Below, one piece after another: positions 16,635 through 25,236 of a stretch of DNA of 64,000 bases (position 1 is the stretch's first letter; each line of letters starts with the position of its first letter). The position numbers were made by a program, and so were the translations under genes. The stretch is from Bryobacteraceae bacterium (GTDB taxonomy: Bacteria; Acidobacteriota; Terriglobia; Bryobacterales; Bryobacteraceae). The stretch spans positions 124,001 to 188,000 of the forward strand of contig JANWVO010000025.1 in assembly GCA_025056865.1 (NCBI GenBank), written 5' to 3'. Below the pieces are notes generated by a model. It saw only the letters and a list, made by a program, of their open reading frames with translations, ran no database searches and was not told the origin of the DNA.

Positions 16635-16643
16635 AACCTAGCA
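16635..16643 (-). promoter_or_regulatory. Extended -10 TGCTAGGTT for lptD
   Basis: On the minus strand TGCTAGGTT is followed by six bases (TGAGCC) and TTG 16628. The same architecture occurs at tldD (27334-27350). Confidence 0.4.
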
Positions 16644-16749
16644 TGAGCTGAAAGAAGCCCGCAAGACGGGCGGAAAAGACTGGGGGAGCCGCAGCGCAGA
16701 GAGAGGAAGCACCGCCATCAGAGCGGATCCGGCGTTTCGGAGGCATGGT

Positions 16750-17583
16750 ATGCGTTGCAGGATTTGCGGAGCGGGAATCCACCCCGGCCAGGCCCGATGC
16801 AGTCTCTGCAAGTGCCGCCTGGCGGAGTCCGGGCAGGGGCCGGAAGAGCGGCCTGATTACATCCACGGTGCCCTGGCACCCGACATCGCGGGCGGACCGG
16901 CCCCCACATCAGCACGGCAGTTCACCATCAAGAGAGGAGGCGGCGCGGGGCGCAGCCGCCCTGCCGTGCAGCCCCCCCTGTTCCCGGCAGAGTCAAAACT
17001 GGTCGGCCTTGAGGAGTACTGCCCGCAGGCGGTTCCGCGGCGGCGCAGTTCCCAACCGCGCCGCCATCAGGCGTCCGCCCGGCGCGATATGCCCGGCCAG
17101 CTCCCTCTCGACTTCACCCCGATACCCGCCAGCCGGAGCTTCGATGCTGCGAAGGAACGATTCCGCGTTGCCGGGCTGGGGCGCCGCAGCATTGCCTGCG
17201 TGGTGGATCTGGCGATGGCGCTCGCACTGGGCGTGCTGCCTTTCCTGATTGTGGTGCGGGGCTTGCTGGCAGCTTCCTGGGTGGCGGATTCCCGCATGCA
17301 TGCCACAATCGCCGCCGTCTCATGGTTCATCCTCGGCCTGTACCACCTGCTGTTCGCCGTCGCGGGCGTGCCGAGCGTCGGGCAGCGCTTTGCGCGGCTG
17401 CGGTTGGTGACGATGGAGGGCCGCCCCAGCGAGCCTCCGCAGCGGGTGTGGCGGGTCCTCTTCTATTCGCTGTTCCCTCCCGCGTGCCTGCTGGGCAGCG
17501 TGTGGGTCCTGCTTACCGAGGAGCGCTATTCGTGGGCCGATCAGGTGTCCCGCACCTATTTCACCACTGCCGAAGCCCGCTGA
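16750..17583 (+). CDS. Zinc-ribbon and RDD domain membrane protein
   Basis: A 277-residue protein. The N-terminus has a zinc ribbon, CRICGAGIHPGQARCSLCKC (Cys3, Cys6, Cys17, Cys20). A low-complexity, basic and proline-rich linker follows. Residues about 135-275 are an RDD domain with three membrane segments: GRRSIACVVDLAMALALGVL carries the Arg...Asp pair, and VGQRFARLRLV and ERYSWADQVSRT the later motifs. RDD proteins are inner-membrane proteins, some linked to Na+/H+ exchange or compatible solute use; this one's function is unknown. ATG 16750 is chosen because GGAGG lies 7 bases upstream; a nearby ATG at 16745 is in another frame. Confidence 0.82.
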   Translation: MRCRICGAGIHPGQARCSLCKCRLAESGQGPEERPDYIHGALAPDIAGGPAPTSARQFTIKRGGGAGRSRPAVQPPLFPAESKLVGLEEYCPQAVPRRRSSQPRRHQASARRDMPGQLPLDFTPIPASRSFDAAKERFRVAGLGRRSIACVVDLAMALALGVLPFLIVVRGLLAASWVADSRMHATIAAVSWFILGLYHLLFAVAGVPSVGQRFARLRLVTMEGRPSEPPQRVWRVLFYSLFPPACLLGSVWVLLTEERYSWADQVSRTYFTTAEAR

Positions 17584-17640
17584 TGGGCGCCCCGGCAGAA
17601 GGCCGGCGCGCGGCGGAGCTGCGGAGGCAATACCCTAGCT

Positions 17641-17664
17641 TCAGATCTTAAAATCTGATATATA
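17641..17664 (+). promoter_or_regulatory. Operator-like palindrome abutting a -10 element, hydrogenase operon
   Basis: TCAGAT-CTTAAA-ATCTGA (17641-17658) is a perfect 6-base inverted repeat. It is followed directly by TATATA (17659-17664), a good -10 hexamer. The palindrome therefore covers the -10/-35 spacer of the only visible promoter of the hydrogenase operon. Confidence 0.5.
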
Positions 17665-17667
17665 CAA

Positions 17668-17687
17668 GGCCGGAGACGATTTCGGCC
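17668..17687 (+). promoter_or_regulatory. Leader hairpin that pairs the Shine-Dalgarno of hydB
   Basis: GGCCGGA (17668-17674) can pair with TTCGGCC (17681-17687), one G-T pair included. The GGAG at 17672-17675, the probable ribosome-binding site, is mostly inside the stem. The hairpin ends 3 bases before ATG 17691. Confidence 0.35.
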
Positions 17688-17690
17688 AGT

Positions 17691-18827
17691 ATGAGGAGAA
17701 AGTCCTACCGGCTCGACGCGACCGGCCTTGCGGCGCTCATTGGCAGACTGCACGAGCAGGGGTACGCGGTCTACGGCCCGCGCGTGGACGATGACGCGCT
17801 GCACTGGCGGCGCATCCGCTCCGTGGAAGACCTGCCGCGGGGCTGGACCCAGGAGCTGGCGCCCGCCCGTGCGCGGCTCGTGCCCGACTCGAGCGGCGGC
17901 CTGTTCCACCACTGGACGTGCGCGGAAGGGCTGAAAGCGATGCTCCATCTCCCGCTGGTCCGGGTGATGGCGGCACGGCGCGAAAACGGCGCGTTCCGCA
18001 TCCTGCACAACCCTCCACCAGCCGCGAAATGCGCCTTCTTCGGCGCGCGCCCGTGCGATCTGGCCGCTCTGGCGATTCTCGACCGCGTGCTGCTGGGCGA
18101 CCGGTATGTGGACGACATTTACCGGGCGCGCCGCGAGAACGCATTCCTTGTGGCCGTGCATTGCACGGAGTCTGCGCCCACCTGTTTCTGCGCCTCTCTG
18201 GGCACAGGGCCGCGCGCAAGGTCCGGCTTCGACATCGCCCTGGCGGAGTTCGCCGAAGCCGGTGAGCCCGAGTACTTCGCAGAAGCAGGCAGCCCGGCAG
18301 GCATCGATCTGCTGGAGGCATGCGGCGCGCAGCCGGCGCCTCCGGAAATGGCGCGCCAGGTCGAGCAGGCGTGCACACGGGCCGCCGGCGCCCAGAAGCG
18401 CAGCGTGAACGCGCACGCCGCGCCCGCGCTCATCGACGCCCTGTTCGAAAGCCCGCACTGGGACCGCGTCGCGCGCCGCTGCCTGGCCTGCGGCAACTGC
18501 ACGATGGTCTGCCCCACCTGCTTCTGCGTCAATTACGAGGACCGCAATTCGCTGGACGGGCAGGAAGCAGAGAGGTGGCGGCTGTGGGATTCGTGCTTCT
18601 CGCAGAGCTTCACCTATATCCACGGCGGCAGCGTGCGGACCAGCCTGAAGTCCCGCTACCGCCAGTGGCTGAGCCACAAGCTGGCCCGCTGGCAGGCGCA
18701 GTTCGGCACGCCGGGCTGCACGGGCTGCGGCCGCTGCATTGTGTGGTGCCCGGTGGGCATCGACATCACGCAGGAATTCCAGGAGCTCCAGGCCGCCGCC
18801 GCGGCCGCAGCTCCTCCCAGGGAGTGA
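17691..18827 (+). CDS. hydB: Group 3b NiFe hydrogenase (sulfhydrogenase) beta subunit, 4Fe-4S
   Basis: A 378-residue cytosolic iron-sulfur protein. The C-terminal third carries two ferredoxin-type motifs, CLACGNCTMVCPTCFC near residue 264 and CTGCGRCIVWCP near residue 344. An earlier Cys pair, TCFC, lies near residue 165. This is the layout of the HydB subunit, which relays electrons between the hydrogenase module and the flavin subunit. First gene of the operon; the stop is 3 bases before the cNMP-binding gene. Expression probably depends on the palindrome and leader hairpin just upstream. Confidence 0.88.
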   Translation: MRRKSYRLDATGLAALIGRLHEQGYAVYGPRVDDDALHWRRIRSVEDLPRGWTQELAPARARLVPDSSGGLFHHWTCAEGLKAMLHLPLVRVMAARRENGAFRILHNPPPAAKCAFFGARPCDLAALAILDRVLLGDRYVDDIYRARRENAFLVAVHCTESAPTCFCASLGTGPRARSGFDIALAEFAEAGEPEYFAEAGSPAGIDLLEACGAQPAPPEMARQVEQACTRAAGAQKRSVNAHAAPALIDALFESPHWDRVARRCLACGNCTMVCPTCFCVNYEDRNSLDGQEAERWRLWDSCFSQSFTYIHGGSVRTSLKSRYRQWLSHKLARWQAQFGTPGCTGCGRCIVWCPVGIDITQEFQELQAAAAAAAPPRE

Positions 18828-18830
18828 ACC

Positions 18831-19307
18831 ATGGCCCCAGCAGAGATCAGAAACGCCCTCGCCTCGCACCCGTTTCTGGAAGGGCTTCCGGAGAAGTATC
18901 TCGACCTGTTGTCGAAGCTCGCCTTCGAAGTGTCGTTCGGCCAGGACGAGATCATCTTCCGCGAAGGCGACCCTTCCAGCCTCTTCTACCTGATTCTGAG
19001 CGGCAAGGTGGCGCTGGAGATCGCCTCGCCCGGCCGCCACGTCATCATCCAGACGCTGGAGGCCGGCGACGAGCTCGGCTGGTCGTCTCTGCTCGAAAAC
19101 ACGAGCAAGCAGTTCCGGGCGCGTTGCCTGGAACCGGTGCGCGCGCTTGCCTTCGACGGGGCGCGCGTCGTGGCGCTGTGCGAGCAGGACCACGAGTTCG
19201 GCTATCACATCATGCGCCGCGCGCTCGGGCTGGTGGCGGAACGGCTCCGCGCCACGCGCATTCAGGTGCTGGATGTCTACTCGCCCAAGGGGGTGCGCGC
19301 GCAATGA
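18831..19307 (+). CDS. Stand-alone cyclic nucleotide-binding domain protein
   Basis: A 158-residue protein made of one CAP_ED/cNMP domain: FREGDPSSLFYLILSGKVALEI and then AGDELGWSSLLENTSKQFRARCLEP, where the phosphate-binding cassette would lie. After the domain there is only a helix, IMRRALGLVAERLRATRIQVL; no helix-turn-helix is present, so it is not a Crp/Fnr regulator. The gene sits inside the hydrogenase operon, 3 bases after hydB and overlapping hydG by 4 bases (ATGA). Position suggests a regulatory or structural subunit that senses a nucleotide. Whether it binds cAMP is unknown; the cassette deviates from the classic GE...RAA pattern. Confidence 0.85.
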   Translation: MAPAEIRNALASHPFLEGLPEKYLDLLSKLAFEVSFGQDEIIFREGDPSSLFYLILSGKVALEIASPGRHVIIQTLEAGDELGWSSLLENTSKQFRARCLEPVRALAFDGARVVALCEQDHEFGYHIMRRALGLVAERLRATRIQVLDVYSPKGVRAQ

Positions 19308-20164
19308 GCACGGCGTCCCATGCCGCCGCTCCTCCGGCGCGTCCGGTCATGGAGCCGGTGCCGGTCCAGATCCGCTCTGTCGTCAAGGAGACGCACGACA
19401 CGTTCACGCTGACCGTGGCGCCGCCGCCGGGCGATCCCGTCTCCGCGTTCGAGCCCGGCCAGTTCTCGATGCTCTACGTATTCGGCGTTGGCGAGCTGCC
19501 CATTTCGATCTCCGGCGACCCGGCCGTGCGCGAATCGCTCACCTACACGGTCCGTTCCGTCGGCCAGGTCACCTACCAGCTCGTCACGCGCCGCCCCGGC
19601 GACTACATCGGCATTCGCGGCCCGTTCGGCACGAGCTGGCCCCTCAAGGAAGCACGCGGCAAGAGCGTGCTGATCGTCGCCGGCGGCATCGGCCTGGCGC
19701 CCCTGCGCCCGGCCATCTACTCCATCCTGCGCCACCGTGGCGACTACAACCGGCTGGTCATCCTGTATGGAAGCCGCAGCCCGCGCGATCTGCTTTACCG
19801 CAAGGAATTCGCCGCCTGGGGGCTGCTGCCGGACACGCAGGCGCTGTGCACGGTCGACTATGGCGGCGTGAGCTGGCGTGGCTACGTCGGCGTCGTCACC
19901 ACGTTGTTCCGCCACGTGCGGATGCAGCCGCAGGAGACGGTGGCGATGATCTGCGGCCCGGAAATCATGATGCGCTACGCCGCGCGCGAGCTGGAAGCGC
20001 GCGGCCTGCCGCCCGCGCAGATCTACCTCTCGATGGAACGCAACATGAAGTGCGGGGCCGGCTTCTGCGGCCACTGCCAGTTGGGGCCGTATTTCGTCTG
20101 CAAGCACGGCCCGGTGTTCGCCTATCCCGAGATCAAGCCCTACCTGGACCTGTATGAGCTCTGA
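19304..20164 (+). CDS. hydG: Group 3b NiFe hydrogenase gamma subunit, FAD/NAD(P) and 2Fe-2S
   Basis: A 286-residue flavoprotein of the ferredoxin-NADP reductase type. The FAD-binding beta-barrel is followed by [11 protein letters not shown] and by [13 protein letters not shown], the NAD(P)-binding loop. The C-terminal 2Fe-2S motif is [17 protein letters not shown] with four cysteines. HydG is the site where electrons exchange with NAD(P)H. It overlaps the cNMP gene by 4 bases upstream and the small subunit gene by 11 bases downstream, so translation is coupled. The first 20 residues are low complexity and may be disordered. Confidence 0.92.
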   Translation: MSTASHAAAPPARPVMEPVPVQIRSVVKETHDTFTLTVAPPPGDPVSAFEPGQFSMLYVFGVGELPISISGDPAVRESLTYTVRSVGQVTYQLVTRRPGDYIGIRGPFGTSWPLKEARGKSVLIVAGGIGLAPLRPAIYSILRHRGDYNRLVILYGSRSPRDLLYRKEFAAWGLLPDTQALCTVDYGGVSWRGYVGVVTTLFRHVRMQPQETVAMICGPEIMMRYAARELEARGLPPAQIYLSMERNMKCGAGFCGHCQLGPYFVCKHGPVFAYPEIKPYLDLYEL

Positions 20165-20939
20165 CGGACGCAAGCCACGCATCGCCGTTTTCAAGTTCGC
20201 CAGTTGCGACGGCTGCCAGCTCAGCCTGCTGGACGCCGAGGACGAGCTGCTCGCCGTGGCCGGCGCGGTGGACATCGCCTACTTCCCCGAGGCGTCGCGC
20301 CGGATGGAGAAGGGGCCGTACGACATCGTGCTCGTGGAAGGCTCCATCACCACGCACCACGACGCCGAAGCGATCCAGCGCATCCGGCGGCAGGCAAAGA
20401 CGCTGGTCACCATCGGCGCCTGCGCCACCGCAGGCGGCATCCAGGCACTGCGCAACTGGCATGATACGGCCGAGTGGGTCCGGCTCGTGTACGCGAAGCC
20501 GGATTTCATCTCCACCCTGAAGACCTCGACGCCGGTGGCTGAGCACGTGCCCGTGGACTTCGAGCTGCGCGGCTGCCCCATCAACAAGCACCAGCTCCTC
20601 GAGCTGATCGCCGCCACGCTTGCCGGGCGCAAGCCGAACATCCCTGCCTACAGCCTCTGCATCGAGTGCAAGCGCCGCGGCAACACCTGCGTGATGGTCG
20701 CCGCCGGCACGCCCTGCCTCGGCCCGGTGACGCAGGCCGGCTGCGGCGCCATCTGCCCGTCGATGCGCCGCGGCTGTTACGGATGCTTCGGGCCGATGGA
20801 GAGCGCCAACGCGCCGAGCCTCGCATCGCAGTTCCGCGTCCTTGGCGCGAGCCGCGAGGAAGTGGACCGCGCGTTCCGCAGCTACAACGGCTGGTCGTGG
20901 CCGTTCCGCAGAGTCTTTGAGGAGGCGCCGAAACCATGA
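20154..20939 (+). CDS. hydD: Group 3b NiFe hydrogenase small (delta) subunit
   Basis: A 261-residue protein without a Tat signal, as expected for a cytosolic group 3 enzyme. The proximal-cluster cysteines are in [18 protein letters not shown] and RGCPINKH. The C-terminal Cys-rich part ([36 protein letters not shown]) binds two more 4Fe-4S clusters. The subunit conducts electrons from the active site in HydA to HydB and HydG. It overlaps hydG by 11 bases and hydA by 4 bases (ATGA). Confidence 0.94.
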   Translation: MSSDGRKPRIAVFKFASCDGCQLSLLDAEDELLAVAGAVDIAYFPEASRRMEKGPYDIVLVEGSITTHHDAEAIQRIRRQAKTLVTIGACATAGGIQALRNWHDTAEWVRLVYAKPDFISTLKTSTPVAEHVPVDFELRGCPINKHQLLELIAATLAGRKPNIPAYSLCIECKRRGNTCVMVAAGTPCLGPVTQAGCGAICPSMRRGCYGCFGPMESANAPSLASQFRVLGASREEVDRAFRSYNGWSWPFRRVFEEAPKP

Positions 20940-22258
20940 CCCCTGCCGACAGCGCACCCGCCCTCCGACCGGGAGTCAACAAGATCGAGGTGCCGGTGCT
21001 CGCCCGCGTCGAAGGCGAGGGCGAGCTGCACATCAAGACGAAGTCCGGCAAGATCCTCGATCTCAAGCTGCGCATTCCGGAGCCGCCGCGGCTGTTCGAG
21101 GGCTTCCTGCGCGGCCGCCATTTCATGGAGGTCCCCGACATCACCGCGCGCATCTGCGGCATCTGCCCCATCGCCTATCAGATGAGCTCGATCCATGCGC
21201 TCGAGCGGGCGCTCGGCGTGCAGGTCCATCCCTCGGTCCGCGCCCTGCGCCGTCTCTTTTACTGCGGCGAGTGGATCGAGTCGCACGTGCTGCACATCTT
21301 CTTCCTCCACCTGCCGGACTTCCTCGGCTGCCAGGACGCGTTCGAAGTGGCCGCAAAGAATGCCGATGCGGTGCGCATGGCGCTGCGGCTCAAGAAGCTG
21401 GGCAACGAGATCGTGCGCGTGATGGGCGGACGCGAAATCCATCCGGTGAGCGCCTGCGTCGGCGGCTTCTGGCGCGCGCCGCGCCGGGAAGAGCTCGAGG
21501 CGCTTGTGCCGGAGCTCGAGTGGGCGCTCGATGCCTCTCTTCAGGCGGTCTCGCTGACGGCTTCGCTCGAATTCCCGGACTTCGAACAGGACTACGAATT
21601 CGTCGCCCTCTCGCATCCGGAAGAATACGCGCTCAACGAAGGCCGCATCGTCTCCAGCCGCGGTCTCGATATCGACGCCGCGCAGTTCGAGGAGCACAGC
21701 ATCGAGCAGCACGTGAAGCACTCGAACGCGCTCCACTCGGTGATGCGCGAGCGCGGCTCTTACATGGTGGGTCCGCTGGCGCGTTTCAACCTGAATTTCG
21801 CGCAGCTCACCGGGAAGGCGCGGCAGGCCGCCGCGCAGGCGGGCCTCGTGCCGCCCGTGCGCAATCCCTTCCGCAGCATTGTCGTCCGGGCCGTGGAGAC
21901 GGTGTTCGCCGTCGAGGAGGCGCTGCGGATCATCGCGGCCTACGAGCCGCCGCCCGCGCCCCGCTTGGAAGTGCGGCCGGCTCCCGGCGCGGGCGCCGCA
22001 GCCACCGAAGCGCCGCGCGGGCTGCTCTACCACCGCTACGCCGTCGATGAAAACGGCCTGATCACGGAGGCGCGCATCGTACCGCCCACCGCCCAGAACC
22101 TGCGGCGCATCGAGGAAGACCTCTGGGGCTACGTGCCGAAGCTCCTGTCGCTCGACAACGACCAGATCGCGTGGCGGGCCGAGATGGCGGTGCGCAACTA
22201 CGATCCGTGCATCTCCTGCGCGACGCACTTCCTGAAGCTGCGCCGCGAGGACGTCTGA
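20936..22258 (+). CDS. hydA: Group 3b NiFe hydrogenase large (alpha) subunit
   Basis: A 440-residue catalytic subunit. The NiFe ligands are in RICGIC (Cys74, Cys77) and DPCISC (Cys425, Cys428). After His431 there is a 9-residue C-terminal extension, which in this family is usually removed by a specific endopeptidase once nickel is inserted. The pattern fits group 3b bidirectional NADP-linked hydrogenases, also called sulfhydrogenases, in which H2 is oxidised or evolved and sulfur can sometimes be reduced. No hyp maturation genes or endopeptidase are in the window, so they must lie elsewhere. It is the last gene of the operon. Confidence 0.95.
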   Translation: MTPADSAPALRPGVNKIEVPVLARVEGEGELHIKTKSGKILDLKLRIPEPPRLFEGFLRGRHFMEVPDITARICGICPIAYQMSSIHALERALGVQVHPSVRALRRLFYCGEWIESHVLHIFFLHLPDFLGCQDAFEVAAKNADAVRMALRLKKLGNEIVRVMGGREIHPVSACVGGFWRAPRREELEALVPELEWALDASLQAVSLTASLEFPDFEQDYEFVALSHPEEYALNEGRIVSSRGLDIDAAQFEEHSIEQHVKHSNALHSVMRERGSYMVGPLARFNLNFAQLTGKARQAAAQAGLVPPVRNPFRSIVVRAVETVFAVEEALRIIAAYEPPPAPRLEVRPAPGAGAAATEAPRGLLYHRYAVDENGLITEARIVPPTAQNLRRIEEDLWGYVPKLLSLDNDQIAWRAEMAVRNYDPCISCATHFLKLRREDV

Positions 22259-22513
22259 CGCGGCAGGCGGGTTCGGTTCGCGGCCTGCGCCGCGGACGCA
22301 CGGCACCGCCGGCTCGCCACACGGGCAGCCTGCCAACCCAACCACCCGCTGACGCGGTTTCTTCGGGACTCACGGACGGCAATCCCGCGCCAACGGGACT
22401 TCGCTGCCTGCGCGGCTTCTGATTCCCTCGCCCGGCGTCCTGAGGGCGGCGGTTCTGCGGCAGCGCCATCCGCTCTTCCGTGCGGGTGGGCGGCGCCGGG
22501 CTGGCAGCGGAAC

Positions 22514-22530
22514 GTGTAATGATTTACACT
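22514..22530 (+). promoter_or_regulatory. Palindrome GTGTAATGATTTACAC over a -10 hexamer
   Basis: GTGTAA-TGAT-TTACAC (22514-22529) is a perfect 6-base inverted repeat. TACACT (22525-22530) is a -10-like hexamer, with TGGCAG at 22502-22507 as a weak -35 (17-base spacing). Six bases then precede GTG 22537. The palindrome could be the operator of a damage-response repressor such as LexA, but no known box was matched. Confidence 0.45.
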
Positions 22531-22536
22531 ATTGGC

Positions 22537-23733
22537 GTGCCACCACGCACGATTGCTTACTGGGATGGCGACTGCTTTTTCGCTTCCATCGAGCAGGCGG
22601 CCGACCGCCGGCTGCGCGGGCGTCCTGTTGTCGTCGGCGGCGAGCGGCGGGGCGTGGTCCTGTCAGCGAGCCCGGAGGCGCAGCGGTTCGGCATCCGCCC
22701 CGGATGGCCCGTCGGACGCGCCCGGCGTTCCGTGCCCGGCCTGATTGTAATCCCCGCGCATTTCGAACTCTATGAGCGTTTCTTCGATGAAATCCTGTGG
22801 CTGTGTCAGGAAACGACACCGCTGGTGGAGCCGGCATCGGTGGGTGCGGCCTGGCTCGACCTGACCGGCACGGAGCGGATCCACCAGCAGGATCCCCGGA
22901 CCGTCGTGAAAGGAATCCAGGACACTGTGCGGCGCTGGCTGCGAATCTCGCTCTCAGCCGGGATTTCGGCCAACAAGCTGGTTTCGCGGCTGGCCGCCAG
23001 GGCGGGCAAGCCCGGGGGGCGCATCGCCGTGCCTCCGGGGACAGAAAGAGCGTTTCTGGCTCCGCTCCCGGTGGCGGCCCTGCCTGGGCTGCGGCCGGAG
23101 GAGCTGGAAGCGCTGGAGCTGGCCGGCATCCGCCGGCTGGGGCAGTTGGCGGCGGCGCCAGTGGACGCGGTGGGGGCGCTGTTGGGCCGGCGCGCCCTGC
23201 CTCTGGTGCGGCAGGCGCAGGGCGTGGCCGATGAGCCGGTGGGCGCAGGCCGGAAGCGCAGCGAAGACGGCTGGGCGGAGCGCGTCGAATTTCCCGAAGA
23301 CGCCTGGGAAGAGCGGCTGCTGGCGGCGGCTCTGCGCGGCATGCTGGAGCGGGTGATGGCGCAGGTGCGCGCCGCCGGGGTCGAGGTGCGGCGGCTGACG
23401 CTCGAGCTCCGGTATACGGACCGGGCCGAGTCCCGTGATTCGCTGGATCTGCCCGAACCCTCCAGCACGGAGCAGGATGCGCTGCCGCGGCTGGGGGAAC
23501 TGCTGCGCGGCGCGTGGACGCGCCGGGTGCGCATCCGCGCAATGACCCTGCGCGCCAGCCGCATCTACCGGCCCGGGGCGCAACTGGAGCTCTTCGCCGC
23601 GGACGACCCGCAGCGCGAGCGGCTCCGGCGTGCGGCAGCGGTGCTCGATTCGGTGCGGGGCCGCTTCGGGCCCCGCGCGCTGGTGCGGGGAGCCGACCTG
23701 CTGGACAGGGCGCTTGCCGCCGGGCAGGATTGA
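22537..23733 (+). CDS. Catalytically degenerate Y-family DNA polymerase (ImuB/DinB-like)
   Basis: A 398-residue Y-family protein. The first palm motif is present as YWDGDCFFASIE. In the second, the usual SxDEAxLD reads SVGAAWLD: residues 103-104 are Gly-Ala instead of the catalytic Asp-Glu, so two of three metal ligands are missing. The thumb and little finger regions are recognisable, with an HhH-like stretch ALPGLRPEELEALELAGIRR. A clamp-binding pentapeptide, QLELF, lies at residues 349-353. Loss of catalysis with a kept clamp motif is the ImuB pattern, in which the protein is an accessory factor for DnaE2. Neither imuA nor dnaE2 is nearby. GTG 22537 is chosen (6 bases after TACACT); ATG 22519 would add six residues. 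Confidence 0.85.
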   Translation: MPPRTIAYWDGDCFFASIEQAADRRLRGRPVVVGGERRGVVLSASPEAQRFGIRPGWPVGRARRSVPGLIVIPAHFELYERFFDEILWLCQETTPLVEPASVGAAWLDLTGTERIHQQDPRTVVKGIQDTVRRWLRISLSAGISANKLVSRLAARAGKPGGRIAVPPGTERAFLAPLPVAALPGLRPEELEALELAGIRRLGQLAAAPVDAVGALLGRRALPLVRQAQGVADEPVGAGRKRSEDGWAERVEFPEDAWEERLLAAALRGMLERVMAQVRAAGVEVRRLTLELRYTDRAESRDSLDLPEPSSTEQDALPRLGELLRGAWTRRVRIRAMTLRASRIYRPGAQLELFAADDPQRERLRRAAAVLDSVRGRFGPRALVRGADLLDRALAAGQD

Positions 23734-23736
23734 GAT

Positions 23737-24894
23737 ATGCTGCTCCGCGCCGCCTGTCTGCTGCTGCCTCTGCTTCTGGCGGCGGAGGTCCGCCGCGTGG
23801 GGCCGGGCCAGCAGTACCGCACTCCCTGCGAGGCGGTTCGCGCAGCCGCCGATGGCGACGTCGTCGAAATCGATGCTGCCGGCGACTACGCTGGCGATGT
23901 CTGCGCCTTCGCCCCGCGCCGGCTGACGCTTCGCGGCGTCAACGGCAGGCCGGTGATCGACGCCGCAGGCCGCACGGCGCAGGGCAAAGCGATCTGGGTG
24001 ATCGGCGGCGGCGAGGTGGCCGTCGAGAATCTCGAATTCCGCGGCGCCCGCTGTCCGGACCGCAACGGCGCCGGCATCCGCTTCGAGGGCCGCCGCCTGG
24101 CGGTGCGCGACTGCGTGTTCCGCTGGAATGAAAACGGAATTCTGACGGCAAACGATCCCGCCGCGGAGCTGCTGGTCGAATACTCCGAATTCGACTCCAA
24201 CGGCCACGGCGACGGATATTCTCACAATATTTACGCAGGAAAAATCGCCGAATTTACGATGCAATTCTGCTGGTCCCACAGCGCGCGCGAGGGGCATCTG
24301 GTGAAAAGCCGCGCGGCACGGACGAATCTCCGCTACAACCTGCTCGACACCGGGAGGGGCACGCCGAGCTATGAGGCGGATCTGCCTGACAGCGGCGCCG
24401 CGTGGCTGGTGGGCAATCTCTTCGTGCAGCGCGCCTCCAGCCGCAATGAAGCCGTGGTCTCCGTCGGCGAGGAATCCGCTGCGCCGCGCGCTGAAACTTC
24501 CCTCTCCCTGATCCACAACACGTTCGTCCATCTCGGGCGCGGTGGCGCTGTTTTTGTCCGGATCGGCCGTGGCGGCTCCCGCGCCCCGGTGTTGCGCAAC
24601 AACCTGTTTCTGGGCCGCGGTTCCGTCATCAGCCCGCCGCAGCCGCTTCCGCCGGGCAATGCGGCGGGCCCGTTGCCGGACTGGCTGGATGCGGCCCGCC
24701 TGCTGTTCCGGCCGCCCGTGGCGCAGCCGCCGGCGCAGGATCTGCCCCCGGGGATGGCGCCGGAATGGGAATACCGTCACCCGGCCTGCGGAGCGCGACG
24801 CTCTTCCGCCCGGACGCCCGGGGCGCTGGAGGCGTCCGTCGCAGCGGATTCCTCCGCGCCGGATCTTCCCCGCCGCTGCGCCGCAGAGAAGTGA
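23737..24894 (+). CDS. Secreted right-handed parallel beta-helix protein
   Basis: A 385-residue protein with a signal peptide (MLLRAACLLLPLLLAAEV). The early motif RTPCEAVRAAADGDVVEIDAG-like segment, and repeated units ending in N or D turns (VENLEFRGARC, VRDCVFRWNENGI, EYSEFDSNGHG), are typical of parallel beta-helix proteins such as polysaccharide lyases and their non-enzymatic relatives. HNIYAGKI and SHSAREGHLVKSR resemble a subgroup of acidobacterial beta-helix proteins. No catalytic residues can be assigned. The last 60 residues are Pro/Ala/Arg-rich. It starts 3 bases after the polymerase stop, so the two may be cotranscribed, although their roles look unrelated. Confidence 0.8.
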   Translation: MLLRAACLLLPLLLAAEVRRVGPGQQYRTPCEAVRAAADGDVVEIDAAGDYAGDVCAFAPRRLTLRGVNGRPVIDAAGRTAQGKAIWVIGGGEVAVENLEFRGARCPDRNGAGIRFEGRRLAVRDCVFRWNENGILTANDPAAELLVEYSEFDSNGHGDGYSHNIYAGKIAEFTMQFCWSHSAREGHLVKSRAARTNLRYNLLDTGRGTPSYEADLPDSGAAWLVGNLFVQRASSRNEAVVSVGEESAAPRAETSLSLIHNTFVHLGRGGAVFVRIGRGGSRAPVLRNNLFLGRGSVISPPQPLPPGNAAGPLPDWLDAARLLFRPPVAQPPAQDLPPGMAPEWEYRHPACGARRSSARTPGALEASVAADSSAPDLPRRCAAEK

Positions 24895-25236
24895 CCGGGC
24901 CACCGTGCCGCCGACGCCATGCGACGCCACGGGGAAGGGAAGCGGATGCGGGCCGGGATGGAGGGGGCGAGTCCCCGAATCCGGCGCAAGGGGGAGATGG
25001 CGTCTCCGTCGCTTCGGCACGGTAGGGACGCGGCGACTGGAGGAGCCGCTTTCTGCACGCGGATCGCGAGGGGCAGCAAGGCCGCCGGAAGCCGGAGCGG
25101 CGGGGTGGCAAAGACGTCTCCCGGCCGCTTCCGGAGCCTGGCAGCGCGGGGTCCGTCATGCCGCGCCAGCCCCGGGTCTGCCTCTGCGGCGCGGAGGCAG
25201 CCTGAGGAGCGGCCCGTTCCGGCGCGCCCATCCTGG
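24895..25236. other. Intergenic region with no supported gene
   Basis: This 342-base GC-rich stretch lies between the convergent beta-helix and CpaE-like genes. Open frames here lack start signals and homology-like features. The one structure seen is a 7-base inverted repeat, CTGCCTC / GAGGCAG (25178-25200), a weak candidate terminator without a T-tract. Confidence 0.5.

Noticed and set aside
20936-22258. Expected hydrogenase maturation endopeptidase or hyp genes near hydA
   Set aside because: None is encoded before or after the operon; the neighbouring genes are an RDD protein and a polymerase.
22259-22513. Possible short gene between hydA and the polymerase gene
   Set aside because: Frames there lack start signals, show no protein-like composition and are below gene length; no RNA structure was convincing.
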